Source of the DNA: Bacteroidota bacterium | GTDB taxonomy: Bacteria > Bacteroidota > Bacteroidia > Bacteroidales > Tannerellaceae | Assembly: GCA_023429375.1 (NCBI GenBank) | Contig: JAEYVY010000008.1 | Span: 11,543 to 75,542 of the forward strand | Direction: 5' to 3' | Length of the DNA: 64,000 bases | Part shown: piece by piece, positions 1-9,131 of the stretch | Position numbering within the stretch: the first letter of the stretch is position 1 | Layout: each line of letters begins with the position of its first letter | Translations under genes and position numbers: made by a program | The notes under the pieces: model-generated | What the model was told of the DNA's origin: nothing | Databases searched by the model: none | Seen by the model: the letters and a program-made list of their open reading frames with translations, nothing else

Positions 1-48
1 TCTTCCCTCTGATAAAAAACGGCAGTCATGTTGTGGTATTTAGACTAG

Positions 49-1194
49 TTAATGTAGTTTACGTGCACCATCACTGATGACAACATCATAGAGCTTTGGC
101 TCATGTCCGAATTTTTCAGCGTATGCTTTGAACGCTTCACTTACAAATGCATCGTATAACTCTTCTTTTACAAGGTTGATTGTGCAACCTCCGAAACCGC
201 CACCCATAACGCGTGAACCTGTTACGCCACATTTCTTTGCAATGTCATTAAGGAAGTCCAGCTCTTCACAGCTCACTTCATAAAGTTTGCTCATACCGTG
301 GTGAGTTCCGTACATTTTTTCTCCTACGGTTTCGTAATCTCCTTTTTCCAAAGCAGCACAAACGTCCATAACGCGTTGAACTTCTTCAATAACATATTCA
401 GCACGCATATAATCTTCTGCACTAACCTTGTCTTTCACTTCTTCAAGCATTTCTAACGTTGCATCACGCAAGAATTCTACTTCAGGATGGTTTGCACGGA
501 TAGCTTTAGCAACAGTTTCGCATGATTCGCGACGTTTGTTATAAGCAGAAGATGCCAATTCGTGTTTCACTACTGAGTCGAGCAAAACCAATTTATATCC
601 TTTAGGATCGAATGGGTAGTATTTGTGTTCAAGTGAGCGGCAATCTAATAGCATCAAGCTTCCTTTCTTCCCGAAAACAGAGGCGAACTGGTCCATGATA
701 CCACATTTAACACCTACATAATTGTGTTCGGTTGATTGACCAATCTTTGCAAGTTCGAACTTGTCGATACCAAGTGAAAGCATGTCATTCAATGCAAAGG
801 CATAGGTGCTTTCTAGAGCTGCTGATGAAGACATTCCTGCTCCCAGAGGTACATCACCTGCAAAAACAGTGTCGAATCCTTCAATCTTTCCACCTCTTTT
901 GATAATCTCACGGCATACACCGAAGATATATCTAGCCCAACTTGCTTTTGGAGCATCTTCTTCGTTAAAGCCAAATTCGGCAGATTCGTTCAAATCTAAA
1001 GCGAAAGCACGGATTTTATCAGTGCCGTTCAACTTGATTTCGGCAATCATTCCTTTATCAATAGCTCCCGGGAAAACAAAACCTCCATTGTAGTCTGTAT
1101 GTTCTCCAATTAAATTGATACGTCCTGGTGATGTGTAAACGCTACCTTCAGTCTGGTATAACTCGTTGAATTTTGCTCTGATTTTATCTAACAT
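49..1194 (-). CDS. galK: galactokinase
   Basis: Phosphorylates alpha-D-galactose at C1 with ATP, the first committed step of the Leloir pathway, in the cytoplasm. The 381 residues match the usual size (E. coli GalK 382). All three GHMP-kinase signatures are present: the galactokinase motif GRINLIGEHTDYNGG at residues 24-38, the phosphate-binding loop PLGAGMSSSAALE at about 116-128, and the glycine-rich GSRVMGGGFGG near 330-345. It is the last gene of a minus-strand operon after galM and the sugar transporter. A hairpin lies in the 105-bp gap before it, so its expression may be lower than that of the upstream genes. Confidence 0.97.
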   Translation of the reverse strand: MLDKIRAKFNELYQTEGSVYTSPGRINLIGEHTDYNGGFVFPGAIDKGMIAEIKLNGTDKIRAFALDLNESAEFGFNEEDAPKASWARYIFGVCREIIKRGGKIEGFDTVFAGDVPLGAGMSSSAALESTYAFALNDMLSLGIDKFELAKIGQSTEHNYVGVKCGIMDQFASVFGKKGSLMLLDCRSLEHKYYPFDPKGYKLVLLDSVVKHELASSAYNKRRESCETVAKAIRANHPEVEFLRDATLEMLEEVKDKVSAEDYMRAEYVIEEVQRVMDVCAALEKGDYETVGEKMYGTHHGMSKLYEVSCEELDFLNDIAKKCGVTGSRVMGGGFGGCTINLVKEELYDAFVSEAFKAYAEKFGHEPKLYDVVISDGARKLH

Positions 1195-1229
1195 GATATT
1201 TCAATTTAAGTTAAGTATGTTCCAAAAAA

Positions 1230-1272
1230 GAAGAAATTATCTACTCCTGTTAGGGTGTTAGATAATTTCTTC
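1230..1272 (-). terminator. stem-loop between sugar transporter and galK
   Basis: A 14-bp perfect inverted repeat (arms 1230-1243 and 1259-1272) is followed, on the minus strand, by a CTTTTTTGG tract. It has the form of an intrinsic terminator but sits inside the galM-transporter-galK operon, so it is more likely partial attenuation or an mRNA-stabilising 3' end. Confidence 0.55.
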
Positions 1273-1299
1273 AAATATAAGTATTTAATCTTTATGAGA

Positions 1300-2586
1300 T
1301 TATTCTACAGGGATGTCTTTGTTTACATTCTTGCTTCCGATAAGAGCATAGAATAATAGGTAACCAAGACCTAACAAGATTACAATGTAAGAAATCTGAT
1401 ATCCTGCGATAGGAACGATCAAACCTTGGATCCAAGGAAGGATACCACCACCGCAAACTAATACCATGAAAATACCTGATGCTGCAGCTAAATATTTTCC
1501 TAATCCTTCAACTGCAAGGTTGAAAATACTACCCCACATGATTGAAGTACAAAGACCTACAAGTAAAAGAAGAAGTGCATTGATAGGAACTTCTGCAATA
1601 CCGAATCCTAGGCCACCTAATGCATCTGATTGTAGTACAGGTACATTTACCAATGTGGTTACAGGCAATATCATTGCTAATAAAACTAGAATTGCACCAA
1701 TACTTGATGTAGTTGCAAGCATAACCTTACTAGCTACTTTACCAGCGATAGAAGCACCTACAAGACGACCAACAAGCATTAAGAACCAATAAGTACCGCA
1801 AACAAAACCTGCGATTGTAGGAGCGATACCGATTTCTTTTACTAACCACAAGTCAAGAACACCAGGAGTACCAACTTCAACACCAACGTATACGAAAATA
1901 GCTAATGCTCCTAATACGAAGTGACGGAATTTTAATGCGCCAAGCATCAACGCTGACAGAGGTTCTTTTGTTTTTTCTGCATGAGGCTCGGGTAATGTAG
2001 AAACTGCTAATACGATGAATGCAAATGCGAATACACCCATAGCAATGTAAAGAACTGGGTAAACGTCTGTGATGCTAGTTGATTTTGTAATCTCACCTAC
2101 AAGTACACCAACCAACATTGGAGTCAATGTTCCAAGTACTGAGTTGAAAGAACCACCAATTTGAATCAACTGATTACCTTTATTACCACCACCACCTAGT
2201 GTGTTCAACATAGGGTTAACCACCATATTCAACAAACACATAGAGAAACCGGCAACGAAAGCACCAATCAAATAGATAGTGAAGCTACCTTGTCCACCTG
2301 AAAGGTATTGAATAAATACACCAAGGATACCGATAGCGATAGCAGCTAAAGCTGTCTTTTTGTATCCGAATTTTTGAAGCATGATACCACCAGGGATACC
2401 CATTACTGCATATGCAATAAAGTTAGCCAAGTTGCCGAGCAATCCCATTGCAGGAGAAACGTCGAACTGAGTGGTCAAGATTTTACCCATAGGAGCAGCC
2501 AGGTTGGTAACGAATGCAATCATACCAAACAGGAACATCATAATGATGATGGGCAATAAGTAGTTTTGCTTGTTCTGTTGTGTCAT
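1300..2586 (-). CDS. MFS glucose/galactose (FucP-type) transporter
   Basis: Inner-membrane sugar/proton symporter of the FucP branch of the major facilitator superfamily (GluP/FucP type). The 428-residue protein is almost wholly hydrophobic, with about 12 membrane segments; the first starts near residue 10. The segment MCLLNMVVNPMLNTLGGGG around residues 116-134 is typical of FucP/GluP proteins. It lies between aldose 1-epimerase and galactokinase, 33 bp downstream of galM, so galactose or glucose is the likely substrate. L-fucose cannot be excluded by sequence alone, but no fucose genes are nearby. Confidence 0.9.
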   Translation of the reverse strand: MTQQNKQNYLLPIIIMMFLFGMIAFVTNLAAPMGKILTTQFDVSPAMGLLGNLANFIAYAVMGIPGGIMLQKFGYKKTALAAIAIGILGVFIQYLSGGQGSFTIYLIGAFVAGFSMCLLNMVVNPMLNTLGGGGNKGNQLIQIGGSFNSVLGTLTPMLVGVLVGEITKSTSITDVYPVLYIAMGVFAFAFIVLAVSTLPEPHAEKTKEPLSALMLGALKFRHFVLGALAIFVYVGVEVGTPGVLDLWLVKEIGIAPTIAGFVCGTYWFLMLVGRLVGASIAGKVASKVMLATTSSIGAILVLLAMILPVTTLVNVPVLQSDALGGLGFGIAEVPINALLLLLVGLCTSIMWGSIFNLAVEGLGKYLAAASGIFMVLVCGGGILPWIQGLIVPIAGYQISYIVILLGLGYLLFYALIGSKNVNKDIPVE

Positions 2587-2619
2587 TTTTTAGTTTATTT
2601 AGGTTGTTAATAAATGCTA

Positions 2620-3696
2620 TTAAAGATTTGCAAATTTATAAATAGTTTTGCTTAAAAAAAGTTCTCCCGGACGAATTACCGTAGATGGATACTCAGGTTT
2701 GTTAGGACTATCGGGAAAATGTTGGGTTTCGAGGCAGAAAGCAGAACGAGCCGGATAGCGTTGTCTGTTCTTTCCTGGGAAATGTCCGGTCATCCAATTG
2801 CCTGTGTATAACTGCACACCCGGTTCGGTAGTATATGTTTCCATTACAATTCCGGTTTTTGGTGATACACAACGCGCACAGAATGATAATTCATTCCCTT
2901 CTTTATTTAATACGTAGGTATGGTCATATCCGTTTCCGAACACAAGTTGTTCGAAATCATCATTGATGCGTTCGCCAATAGCGTGAGCTGTACGGAAATC
3001 CATAGGAGTACCTGCTACTTCAGCTTTCGGTCCATAAGGGATGGCTGTGCTATCAGTCGGCAGATAATAGTCTGCGTTTATCGTAAGCAGATGGTCTCCA
3101 ATAGATGGGTCTCCCGCTCCTGAAAGATTAAAATAGGAGTGGTTGGTCAGGTTTAATACTGTAGGTTTATTAGTTTCTGCTTGATAGGTTATCTCTACTT
3201 CATTGTCGTTGGTAAGTGTGTAAGTTACCGTAACGCTTAGTTCACCGGGAAAGCCTTCTTCTCCATCTTCAGATATGTAAGTCAAAGAAACGGATTGTTC
3301 ATCTAGCTGCTTAATATCCCAAACTTTTGCGTTAAAACCTTTTATGCCCCCATGTAGATTGTTGGGTCCGTTGTTTATGGCTAATTGGTTATATTCGATG
3401 CCGTCAAGTACGAAGCGACCCTTTGCGATACGATTACCATAGCGACCACATACAGCACCGAAATAAGGTTCTTCTGATTGGAGATAATCATCAATTGTGG
3501 GATGCCCTGTAACGACATCAATCAATTTGCCGAATTTATCAGGCACCATAAGGGATACAATCTTTGCACCATAATTTGTAACGGTTAGTTCTGCACCCTT
3601 TTTGTTTGTCAGGATACAAAGTGTTGTATCTTTATCGTCTATTCGTTTGCAAAAATTGTCAACACGCAAACCCGATAGAGCTATTTTGTTTTTCAT
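2620..3696 (-). CDS. galM: aldose 1-epimerase (mutarotase)
   Basis: Interconverts alpha and beta anomers of galactose/glucose and so supplies alpha-galactose to GalK. The 358-residue protein shows the family landmarks: GRYGNRIAKGRF (84-95), the substrate-binding His in NLHGG (His115), the catalytic His in TNHSYFNLSG (His186) and the catalytic Glu in TTEPGVQLYTGNW (Glu291). No signal peptide is seen, so it is cytoplasmic. It is the first gene of the galM-transporter-galK operon. No clear TAnnTTTG promoter box was found upstream on the minus strand. Confidence 0.95.
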   Translation of the reverse strand: MKNKIALSGLRVDNFCKRIDDKDTTLCILTNKKGAELTVTNYGAKIVSLMVPDKFGKLIDVVTGHPTIDDYLQSEEPYFGAVCGRYGNRIAKGRFVLDGIEYNQLAINNGPNNLHGGIKGFNAKVWDIKQLDEQSVSLTYISEDGEEGFPGELSVTVTYTLTNDNEVEITYQAETNKPTVLNLTNHSYFNLSGAGDPSIGDHLLTINADYYLPTDSTAIPYGPKAEVAGTPMDFRTAHAIGERINDDFEQLVFGNGYDHTYVLNKEGNELSFCARCVSPKTGIVMETYTTEPGVQLYTGNWMTGHFPGKNRQRYPARSAFCLETQHFPDSPNKPEYPSTVIRPGELFLSKTIYKFANL

Positions 3697-3941
3697 GTGT
3701 ACTTAGAATAGTTGTAAACCGATTGTAAAATTAGTGCTCTTCTCCATTTAGCGACTTATTAAAAAGATGTTCTATAGCATGAAATACTTTTATTCATGAG
3801 GTTTTTTACGTGATTTGGATATTTGTAAATTATTAGCACTACCTTTATTCATCTTTAACCTAAATTGTGATTAAAACAAGACGCTCAATATTATATGATA
3901 GCTTTTTGGCTGAAATGTTTTGTTCTATTAATATTTCTCCC

Positions 3942-3949
3942 TACCTTTG
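3942..3949 (+). promoter_or_regulatory. promoter -7 box of the rpsF operon
   Basis: TACCTTTG matches the Bacteroidetes -7 consensus TAnnTTTG. A TTTG element lies about 19 bp upstream (near 3920), as expected for the -33 box. The start codon of rpsF is 40 bp downstream. Confidence 0.75.
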
Positions 3950-3989
3950 CCCCGCAAAATTTTTATTAATAATTTAATAACAAGGTAGT

Positions 3990-4343
3990 ATGAACAAGTA
4001 TGAAACCGTTTTCATTTTGACTCCCGTTTTGTCTGAAGCTCAGATGAAGGAAGCGGTAGAAAAGTTCACTAACCTTCTGAAAGCAGAAGGCGCTGAAATC
4101 GTGAACGAAGAGAATTGGGGTCTGCGTAAGCTGGCTTATCCGATTGAGAAAAAAACTACAGGTTTTTATCAATTGATTGAGTTTAACGCAAATCCGGAAA
4201 CAATCGCAACGTTGGAAATCAACTTCCGCCGTGACGAACGTGTAATCCGTTTCTTGACATTCCGTCAGGATAAATATGCAGCAGAATACGCAGCTAAGAG
4301 AAGATCATTGAAGTCATCTAAAGAAACAGTAAAGGAGAATTAA
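3990..4343 (+). CDS. rpsF: 30S ribosomal protein S6
   Basis: Ribosomal protein of the 30S platform that pairs with S18. The 117-residue product begins MNKYETVFILTPVLSEAQ, the usual S6 start, and has the conserved GLRKLAYPIEKKTTGFYQLIEF strand-helix stretch (here residues about 46-67). The C-terminal tail is short and basic. First gene of rpsF-rpsR-rplI; rpsR starts 2 bp after its stop, so the two are probably translationally coupled. Confidence 0.98.
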   Translation: MNKYETVFILTPVLSEAQMKEAVEKFTNLLKAEGAEIVNEENWGLRKLAYPIEKKTTGFYQLIEFNANPETIATLEINFRRDERVIRFLTFRQDKYAAEYAAKRRSLKSSKETVKEN

Positions 4344-4345
4344 TC

Positions 4346-4615
4346 ATGGCAGCACCTCAATCAGAAATCAGATATTTAACTCCACCTTCAGTAGATGTTA
4401 AGAAGAAGAAATATTGCCGTTTCAAAAAGAGCGGTATTAAATATATCGATTACAAAGATCCTGAATTCTTGAAGAAATTCTTGAACGAACAAGGAAAGAT
4501 TCTTCCACGTCGTATTACAGGTACTTCATTGAAGTTCCAACGTCGTGTAGCTCAGGCTGTGAAGAGAGCACGTCATTTGGCTTTGCTTCCTTACGTAACC
4601 GATTTAATGAAATAA
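4346..4615 (+). CDS. rpsR: 30S ribosomal protein S18
   Basis: Binding partner of S6 on the 30S platform. The 89-residue protein carries the S18 signature: KKYCRFKKSGIKYIDYKD near residues 21-38, RITGTSLKFQRRVAQAVKRARHLALLPY in the second half. It lies between rpsF and rplI in the classic operon order without ssb or priB. Confidence 0.98.
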   Translation: MAAPQSEIRYLTPPSVDVKKKKYCRFKKSGIKYIDYKDPEFLKKFLNEQGKILPRRITGTSLKFQRRVAQAVKRARHLALLPYVTDLMK

Positions 4616-4637
4616 TTTAAAAGAGAGGAGACAGAAT

Positions 4638-5081
4638 ATGCAAGTTATTTTGAAAGAAGATGTAGTTAATTTAGGCTACAAAGACGATATCGTAACTGTA
4701 AAAGATGGTTACGGACGTAACTTTCTAATCCCTCAGGGAAAAGCTGTTATCGCATCAGAATCAGCTAAGAAAGTATTAGCTGAAAACCTTAAACAACGCG
4801 CTCATAAATTGGCGAAGATCAAACAGGATGCTGAAGCGTTAGCTGCTAAATTGGAAGGAGTTTCTTTGACAATCGGAGCAAAGACAAGTTCTTCAGGTAC
4901 TATCTTCGGTTCTGTAACTAACATTCAAGTAGCTGAAGCTCTTGAAAAAGCAGGACACCAAGTAGATCGTAAGGTTATCTATATTAAAGAAGCTGTAAAA
5001 GAAGTTGGAAGCTACAAGGCTATTCTTAAATTACACAAAGAAGTGTCTGTGGAAATTCCTTTCGAAGTAGTTTCTGAATAA
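4638..5081 (+). CDS. rplI: 50S ribosomal protein L9
   Basis: Large-subunit protein at the base of the L1 stalk. The 147-residue product has the N-terminal L9 signature MQVILKEDVVNLGYKDDIVTVKDGYGRNFLIPQGKA, a charged connecting helix (about 45-75) and a C-terminal domain. A Shine-Dalgarno-like GAGAGGAG lies just upstream. Last gene of the operon; a strong terminator follows at 5126. Confidence 0.98.
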   Translation: MQVILKEDVVNLGYKDDIVTVKDGYGRNFLIPQGKAVIASESAKKVLAENLKQRAHKLAKIKQDAEALAAKLEGVSLTIGAKTSSSGTIFGSVTNIQVAEALEKAGHQVDRKVIYIKEAVKEVGSYKAILKLHKEVSVEIPFEVVSE

Positions 5082-5125
5082 TATTTTCGAATCTAAACGC
5101 CCTGTTTTTAAGGGCTAGAAAATAT

Positions 5126-5165
5126 GCGGGTATTATAAGTTTAGCTTATAGTACCCGCTTTTTAT
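5126..5165 (+). terminator. terminator of the rpsF operon
   Basis: A 14-bp stem (arms 5126-5139 and 5145-5158, one G-U pair) with a five-base loop is followed by TTTTTATTT. It is a typical intrinsic terminator 45 bp after rplI. Confidence 0.85.
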
Positions 5166-5241
5166 TTATAAATCCAAGACTTGCCGCCAGTTCACACTTC
5201 ATAAATAATGGTAAAATTCATGCGGTATCCCTAAAAAGAAT

Positions 5242-5249
5242 TACTTTTG
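5242..5249 (+). promoter_or_regulatory. promoter -7 box of the amidase gene
   Basis: TACTTTTG fits TAnnTTTG, 30 bp upstream of the GTG start at 5279. The -33 element is not clear. Confidence 0.55.
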
Positions 5250-5278
5250 TCATTAAGAAATATAACTAGGAAAAGGAC

Positions 5279-6415
5279 GTGCGTAAATATCTTCTTTTAT
5301 ATATCAACCTTTTGGCAGCTATGTTTTTATTAATGCCCGGGTTGCATGCGAAAGAAAAAACTTTTACAATTGTGATTGATCCCGGACATGGCGGGAAGGA
5401 TCCAGGTGCTATTGGAAGTACAACCAGGGAGAAAACAATTAATCTGGCTGTGGCTTTGGCCTTTGGTGAAATGATTGAAAAGAATCATCCGGACACTCGT
5501 GTTGTATATACGCGCAAGACAGATCGTTTTATTGAGCTCGATGAACGAGCAAATATAGCCAACCGTAATAAAGCAGATTTGTTTGTGTCTATACATACCA
5601 ATTCTGTCAAACGAGGTAGTTCTGTACGTGGAACCGAAACATTTACGCTGGGTTTAGCTAGAACAGACGAAAACCTCGAAGTTGCAATGCGTGAAAACTC
5701 GGCCATCTTATTAGAAGATAATTATCTGCAGAAGTATGAAGGGTTTGATCCGACTTCTTCGGAGTCGTATATTATTTTTGAATTTATGCAGAACAAACAT
5801 ATGGAGCAAAGTATAACATTTGCTTCATCGATACAGAAAGAGTTTGTTCGGGAGAAAAGAGATAATCGAGGGGTTAAACAAGGAGGTCTTTTGGTATTAA
5901 GAAAGACGAGTATGCCGGCTGTATTAGTCGAGTTAGGATTTATTTCCAATAAAACGGAAGAACGGTATATGGCATCAGCATCTGGTCAGGCAGCTTTAGC
6001 GCGAGCGCTCTATAATGCTTTTACTAAGTATAAAAAAGAATACGATCGGAAAAAGGGAGCATTGGCCGGTGGCACAGTAAGTCGAGTAGCTGAACCGTCA
6101 ACTGCAGAAGTTACATCTCAAAAAGAAAAACCTCAAGAGGTAAAACCCCAAGCGGCAAAAACGACAGCACCTAAAAAAGGAACTGTAGTCTATAAAATAC
6201 AAATTCTATCTACAGATAAGAAATTACCCGCTAATTCACGTGAATTTAAGGGATACAAAAATGTAAGTTCATTTGTGGAAAAAGGACTTTACAAATATAC
6301 GTATGGCGAAAGTACTGATTTTAATGAGATACGTCAGTTGAGACGTAAGGTGGCAAAAGATTTCAAAGATGCATTCATCATAGAATTTGTTGATGATAAA
6401 AAAGTTAATAAGTAA
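5279..6415 (+). CDS. N-acetylmuramoyl-L-alanine amidase with C-terminal SPOR-like region
   Basis: Periplasmic zinc enzyme that cleaves the amide bond between muramic acid and the stem peptide during cell separation. The 378 residues begin with a signal peptide (1-24, ending GLHA) and an Amidase_3 domain (about 28-235): VIDPGHGGKDPGA supplies the first zinc His, Glu follows near TTREKT, and the later His is in LFVSIHTNS. After a Lys/Pro/Ala-rich linker (250-300), the tail VVYKIQILSTDKKL...FIIEF resembles a peptidoglycan-binding SPOR fold. The start is GTG, chosen because it precedes the signal peptide and a purine-rich AGGAAAAGG. The MlaD-type gene follows after 24 bp. Confidence 0.92.
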   Translation: MRKYLLLYINLLAAMFLLMPGLHAKEKTFTIVIDPGHGGKDPGAIGSTTREKTINLAVALAFGEMIEKNHPDTRVVYTRKTDRFIELDERANIANRNKADLFVSIHTNSVKRGSSVRGTETFTLGLARTDENLEVAMRENSAILLEDNYLQKYEGFDPTSSESYIIFEFMQNKHMEQSITFASSIQKEFVREKRDNRGVKQGGLLVLRKTSMPAVLVELGFISNKTEERYMASASGQAALARALYNAFTKYKKEYDRKKGALAGGTVSRVAEPSTAEVTSQKEKPQEVKPQAAKTTAPKKGTVVYKIQILSTDKKLPANSREFKGYKNVSSFVEKGLYKYTYGESTDFNEIRQLRRKVAKDFKDAFIIEFVDDKKVNK

Positions 6416-6439
6416 AAGATATTTATATAATTGAATAAA

Positions 6440-7324
6440 ATGAAACTAGGATTTACAAAAGAAGCTAAGATCGGATTGGTTACTATTATTAGTCTGTCTT
6501 TACTATATGTAGGTATTAATTTTTTGAAAGGAATTAATCTGTTTAAGCCAGTCAATCATTATTATGTTTCGTGCTCCAATGTAAAAGAAGTAACCATCTC
6601 AAGCCCGGTCTTTGTTGAAGGCTTTAAGGTTGGCTTGGTTCGTGCGATATCCTATGATTATGAGACTACAGATAAGATTATAGTAGAGATAAGTCTCGAA
6701 GACGAGATGAGGATTAACAAAGGAAGCTATATATCCATTGAAAAAAGTCTACTAAGTGGAGGCGAACTTCATTTGCATCTGAATAAATATGTAGATGACT
6801 ACATGAAACCCGGCGATACGATAGAAGGTCGTAACGGTGAAGATCTGATGGCTTCATTGCAAACGAACATATTGCCCGGTGTAGAACAGTTACTGCCCAA
6901 GCTGGATTCCATCTTGTATGGTTTGCAGCAAGTAATCAACCATCCGGCATTGACAACATCGTTAACTCACATTGAAAATACTACACGTAATCTGGATCAG
7001 TCAACGGCTTATCTGAATACGGTACTTCGTAAAGATATACCTGTTATTGTAGGTAATCTGAAAACCATATCGTCTGATTTTACGCAAGTGAGCAATGAAC
7101 TAAAAGGTTTGGATTTGTCAACGACAATGAATCTAGTTAATGCTACACTTGAAAATCTCAAGTTAACAACCGATAAATTGAATTCAACCGACAATAGTTT
7201 AGGATTATTATTAAATGATAAGGAGCTGTATATCAATCTGAACGAAACAAGTGGTAATGCGTCTAAATTACTTTTAGACCTAAGAGAGAACCCTAAACGC
7301 TATGTTCACTTCTCTTTGTTTTAA
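6440..7324 (+). CDS. MlaD/MCE family protein
   Basis: Likely substrate-binding subunit of an Mla-type lipid transport system, anchored in the inner membrane and facing the periplasm. An N-terminal membrane helix (about residues 10-30) precedes an MCE domain with VFVEGFKVGLVRAI and the YISIEKSLLSGGELHLHL ending; the remaining 150 residues are helical. The frame is open from a TTG at 6431, but ATG at 6440 gives the natural MKLGFTKEAKIG start (294 residues). Co-transcribed with the amidase. No ABC ATPase or permease gene is adjacent; in Bacteroidetes these can lie elsewhere. Confidence 0.9.
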   Translation: MKLGFTKEAKIGLVTIISLSLLYVGINFLKGINLFKPVNHYYVSCSNVKEVTISSPVFVEGFKVGLVRAISYDYETTDKIIVEISLEDEMRINKGSYISIEKSLLSGGELHLHLNKYVDDYMKPGDTIEGRNGEDLMASLQTNILPGVEQLLPKLDSILYGLQQVINHPALTTSLTHIENTTRNLDQSTAYLNTVLRKDIPVIVGNLKTISSDFTQVSNELKGLDLSTTMNLVNATLENLKLTTDKLNSTDNSLGLLLNDKELYINLNETSGNASKLLLDLRENPKRYVHFSLF

Positions 7325-7674
7325 TTGATTAATTGCGTTCATTTCAATTTTTCTTATTTAGAATGATTCTAATTTAATTAAATTCTAAATAGGGTTGTAA
7401 CGTTTTGGGAATAAGAAAAATACAAAATTGTATAAGTTTTTGTAGTAGGTGAATGTTTTTGAGTTTGAGATTTAACAAACGCGTTTAAATCAATACTCTG
7501 CCCACTTCGATATCATTTTTTGGCGATGTTTACAAAGCAAAATTATAAGTTGTTGAGTTTAAGATGACTAAGAAGAAGTAAAAAACGCAAATTAAAACGG
7601 CCTTTTTTTTCTAAAATTAATTTCTAAACTTTGTAGAACGTTTAAGAAAAAGTAGTTGTAGGAAGTAAGATAAG
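7325..7674. other. 350-bp intergenic region upstream of dnaA
   Basis: AT-rich non-coding DNA. It contains a 15-bp palindrome TTAGAATGATTCTAA (7358-7372) and several AT-rich inverted repeats. No convincing DnaA box (TTATNCACA) or GC-rich hairpin was seen, so there is no support for an origin of replication here. A near-consensus TAAACTTTG (one base too long for TAnnTTTG) lies near 7623. Confidence 0.5.
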
Positions 7675-9072
7675 ATGCAAACTGATTACCAAATATTGTG
7701 GAAGAAATGCCTAACCGTTATTAAGGATATTGTACCGGAAGCAGCCTTTAACACTTGGTTTTTGCCTATTATTCCTCTTTCATATGAAGATAATAAATTC
7801 ACCATTCAGGTACCTAGTCAATTCTTCTATGAATACCTTGAGGAAAAATATGTGAATGTGCTAAAGGTTACCCTATACAGAGTGATAGGACAGGGGACAA
7901 TACTTAATTACCGGGTAATGGTGGATAGAACGACAGGAGGAACTGTTGACTATCCGGCAGAGAATGCTTCCGTTGCGGTGAATAAGTCTGCTCCGAAGGA
8001 TGTAACAAAAGCTCCTAGTCCTTTTGTACAGCCAACTCCACAGGATTTGGATCCTCAACTGAATCCCAAATATACGTTTGAGAATTATTTTGAAGGTACA
8101 AGTAATAAGCTGGTACGTACTGCAGGAGAAGCTGTAGCTCAGAATCCAGGTAAGACAGCCTTTAACCCGTTGTTCGTATTCGGTCCTTCAGGAGTAGGGA
8201 AGACACATCTCTGTCATGCAATTGGTATGCGTATCAGAGAACTTCATCCGGAGAAAAAGGTATTATATGTATCTTCTCACTTATTCAGGATTCAATTTAC
8301 GGATGCTATCCGTAAGAATACGACAAATGACTTTTTGAATTTCTATCAAAATATTGATGTCTTGATTCTAGATGATATTCAAGAATTGATAGGGATGGAT
8401 AAAACGCAAAATACATTTTTCCATATATTCAATCATCTCCATCAATTAGGAAAGCAACTAATCCTTACTTCAGATAAGGCACCCGTAGATTTGCTAGGTA
8501 TGGAGGAACGACTGGTTACCCGTTTGAAGTGGGGTCTTACTGCTGAATTAAATCGTCCGGATCCGGATTTGCGCAGGAAGATATTAAAGAATAAGATCAG
8601 CCATGACGGTATAGTCATTCCTGACGAAGTCTTTAATTTTATAGCCGATAATGTAACGGAAAACGTACGCGATTTGGAAGGTATTTTAGTATCCTTGATG
8701 GCTAATGCAGTTATCAATAATCGTGAAATTGATCTGTCCTTGACAAAGAGAGTAATCGGTCAGGCTGTTCGATTAGAGAAGAAGCAGATTTCTGTTCAAA
8801 TGATTCAAGAAGTGGTTTGTAACTACTATAATTTGGAACTTACAGCCATTCAAACACGTTCAAGAAAACGTGAGATTGTTCAAGCAAGACAGATAACCAT
8901 GTTCTTAGCGAAGAAGTACACAGACTGTTCATTCTCGCATATAGGAAAGATTGTAGGAAAGAAAGATCACGCTACGGTGCTACATGCATGTAAGACGATA
9001 AAAGATCAGATAGAAACAAACAAATCGTTCCGTTCGTCTGTCGAAGAAATCGAAAATCTATTGAAGAACTAA
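7675..9072 (+). CDS. dnaA: chromosomal replication initiator protein DnaA
   Basis: AAA+ ATPase that binds oriC and melts it. The 465 residues show domain I (1-85, beginning LWKKCLTVIKDIVPEAAFNTWF), a variable linker (90-130), the AAA+ domain with Walker A GPSGVGKT (170-177) and Walker B VLILDDIQEL, and the domain IV helix-turn-helix with the DnaA signature GKKDHATVLHACKTI near the C-terminus. It is flanked by mlaD-like and purine-transport genes, not by dnaN, as is usual in Bacteroides. Confidence 0.98.
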   Translation: MQTDYQILWKKCLTVIKDIVPEAAFNTWFLPIIPLSYEDNKFTIQVPSQFFYEYLEEKYVNVLKVTLYRVIGQGTILNYRVMVDRTTGGTVDYPAENASVAVNKSAPKDVTKAPSPFVQPTPQDLDPQLNPKYTFENYFEGTSNKLVRTAGEAVAQNPGKTAFNPLFVFGPSGVGKTHLCHAIGMRIRELHPEKKVLYVSSHLFRIQFTDAIRKNTTNDFLNFYQNIDVLILDDIQELIGMDKTQNTFFHIFNHLHQLGKQLILTSDKAPVDLLGMEERLVTRLKWGLTAELNRPDPDLRRKILKNKISHDGIVIPDEVFNFIADNVTENVRDLEGILVSLMANAVINNREIDLSLTKRVIGQAVRLEKKQISVQMIQEVVCNYYNLELTAIQTRSRKREIVQARQITMFLAKKYTDCSFSHIGKIVGKKDHATVLHACKTIKDQIETNKSFRSSVEEIENLLKN

Positions 9073-9090
9073 AACGTAAATAATAGATAT

Positions 9091-9122
9091 AAAAAAAGAC
9101 ACTCAATTGAGTGTCTTTTTTT
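9091..9122. terminator. bidirectional terminator between dnaA and the purine permease gene
   Basis: A perfect self-complementary stem around GACACTCAATTGAGTGTC, with A-tract on the left and T-tract on the right, lies between two convergent genes and can serve both. Confidence 0.9.
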
Positions 9123-9131
9123 TGTTACTTA

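Noticed and set aside
3950..3989. S6:S18-binding leader upstream of rpsF
   Set aside because: The leader is only about 35 nt and shows no suitable stem.
7325..7674. Possible oriC next to dnaA
   Set aside because: No clear DnaA boxes were seen, and in Bacteroides the dnaA gene is not reliably at the origin.
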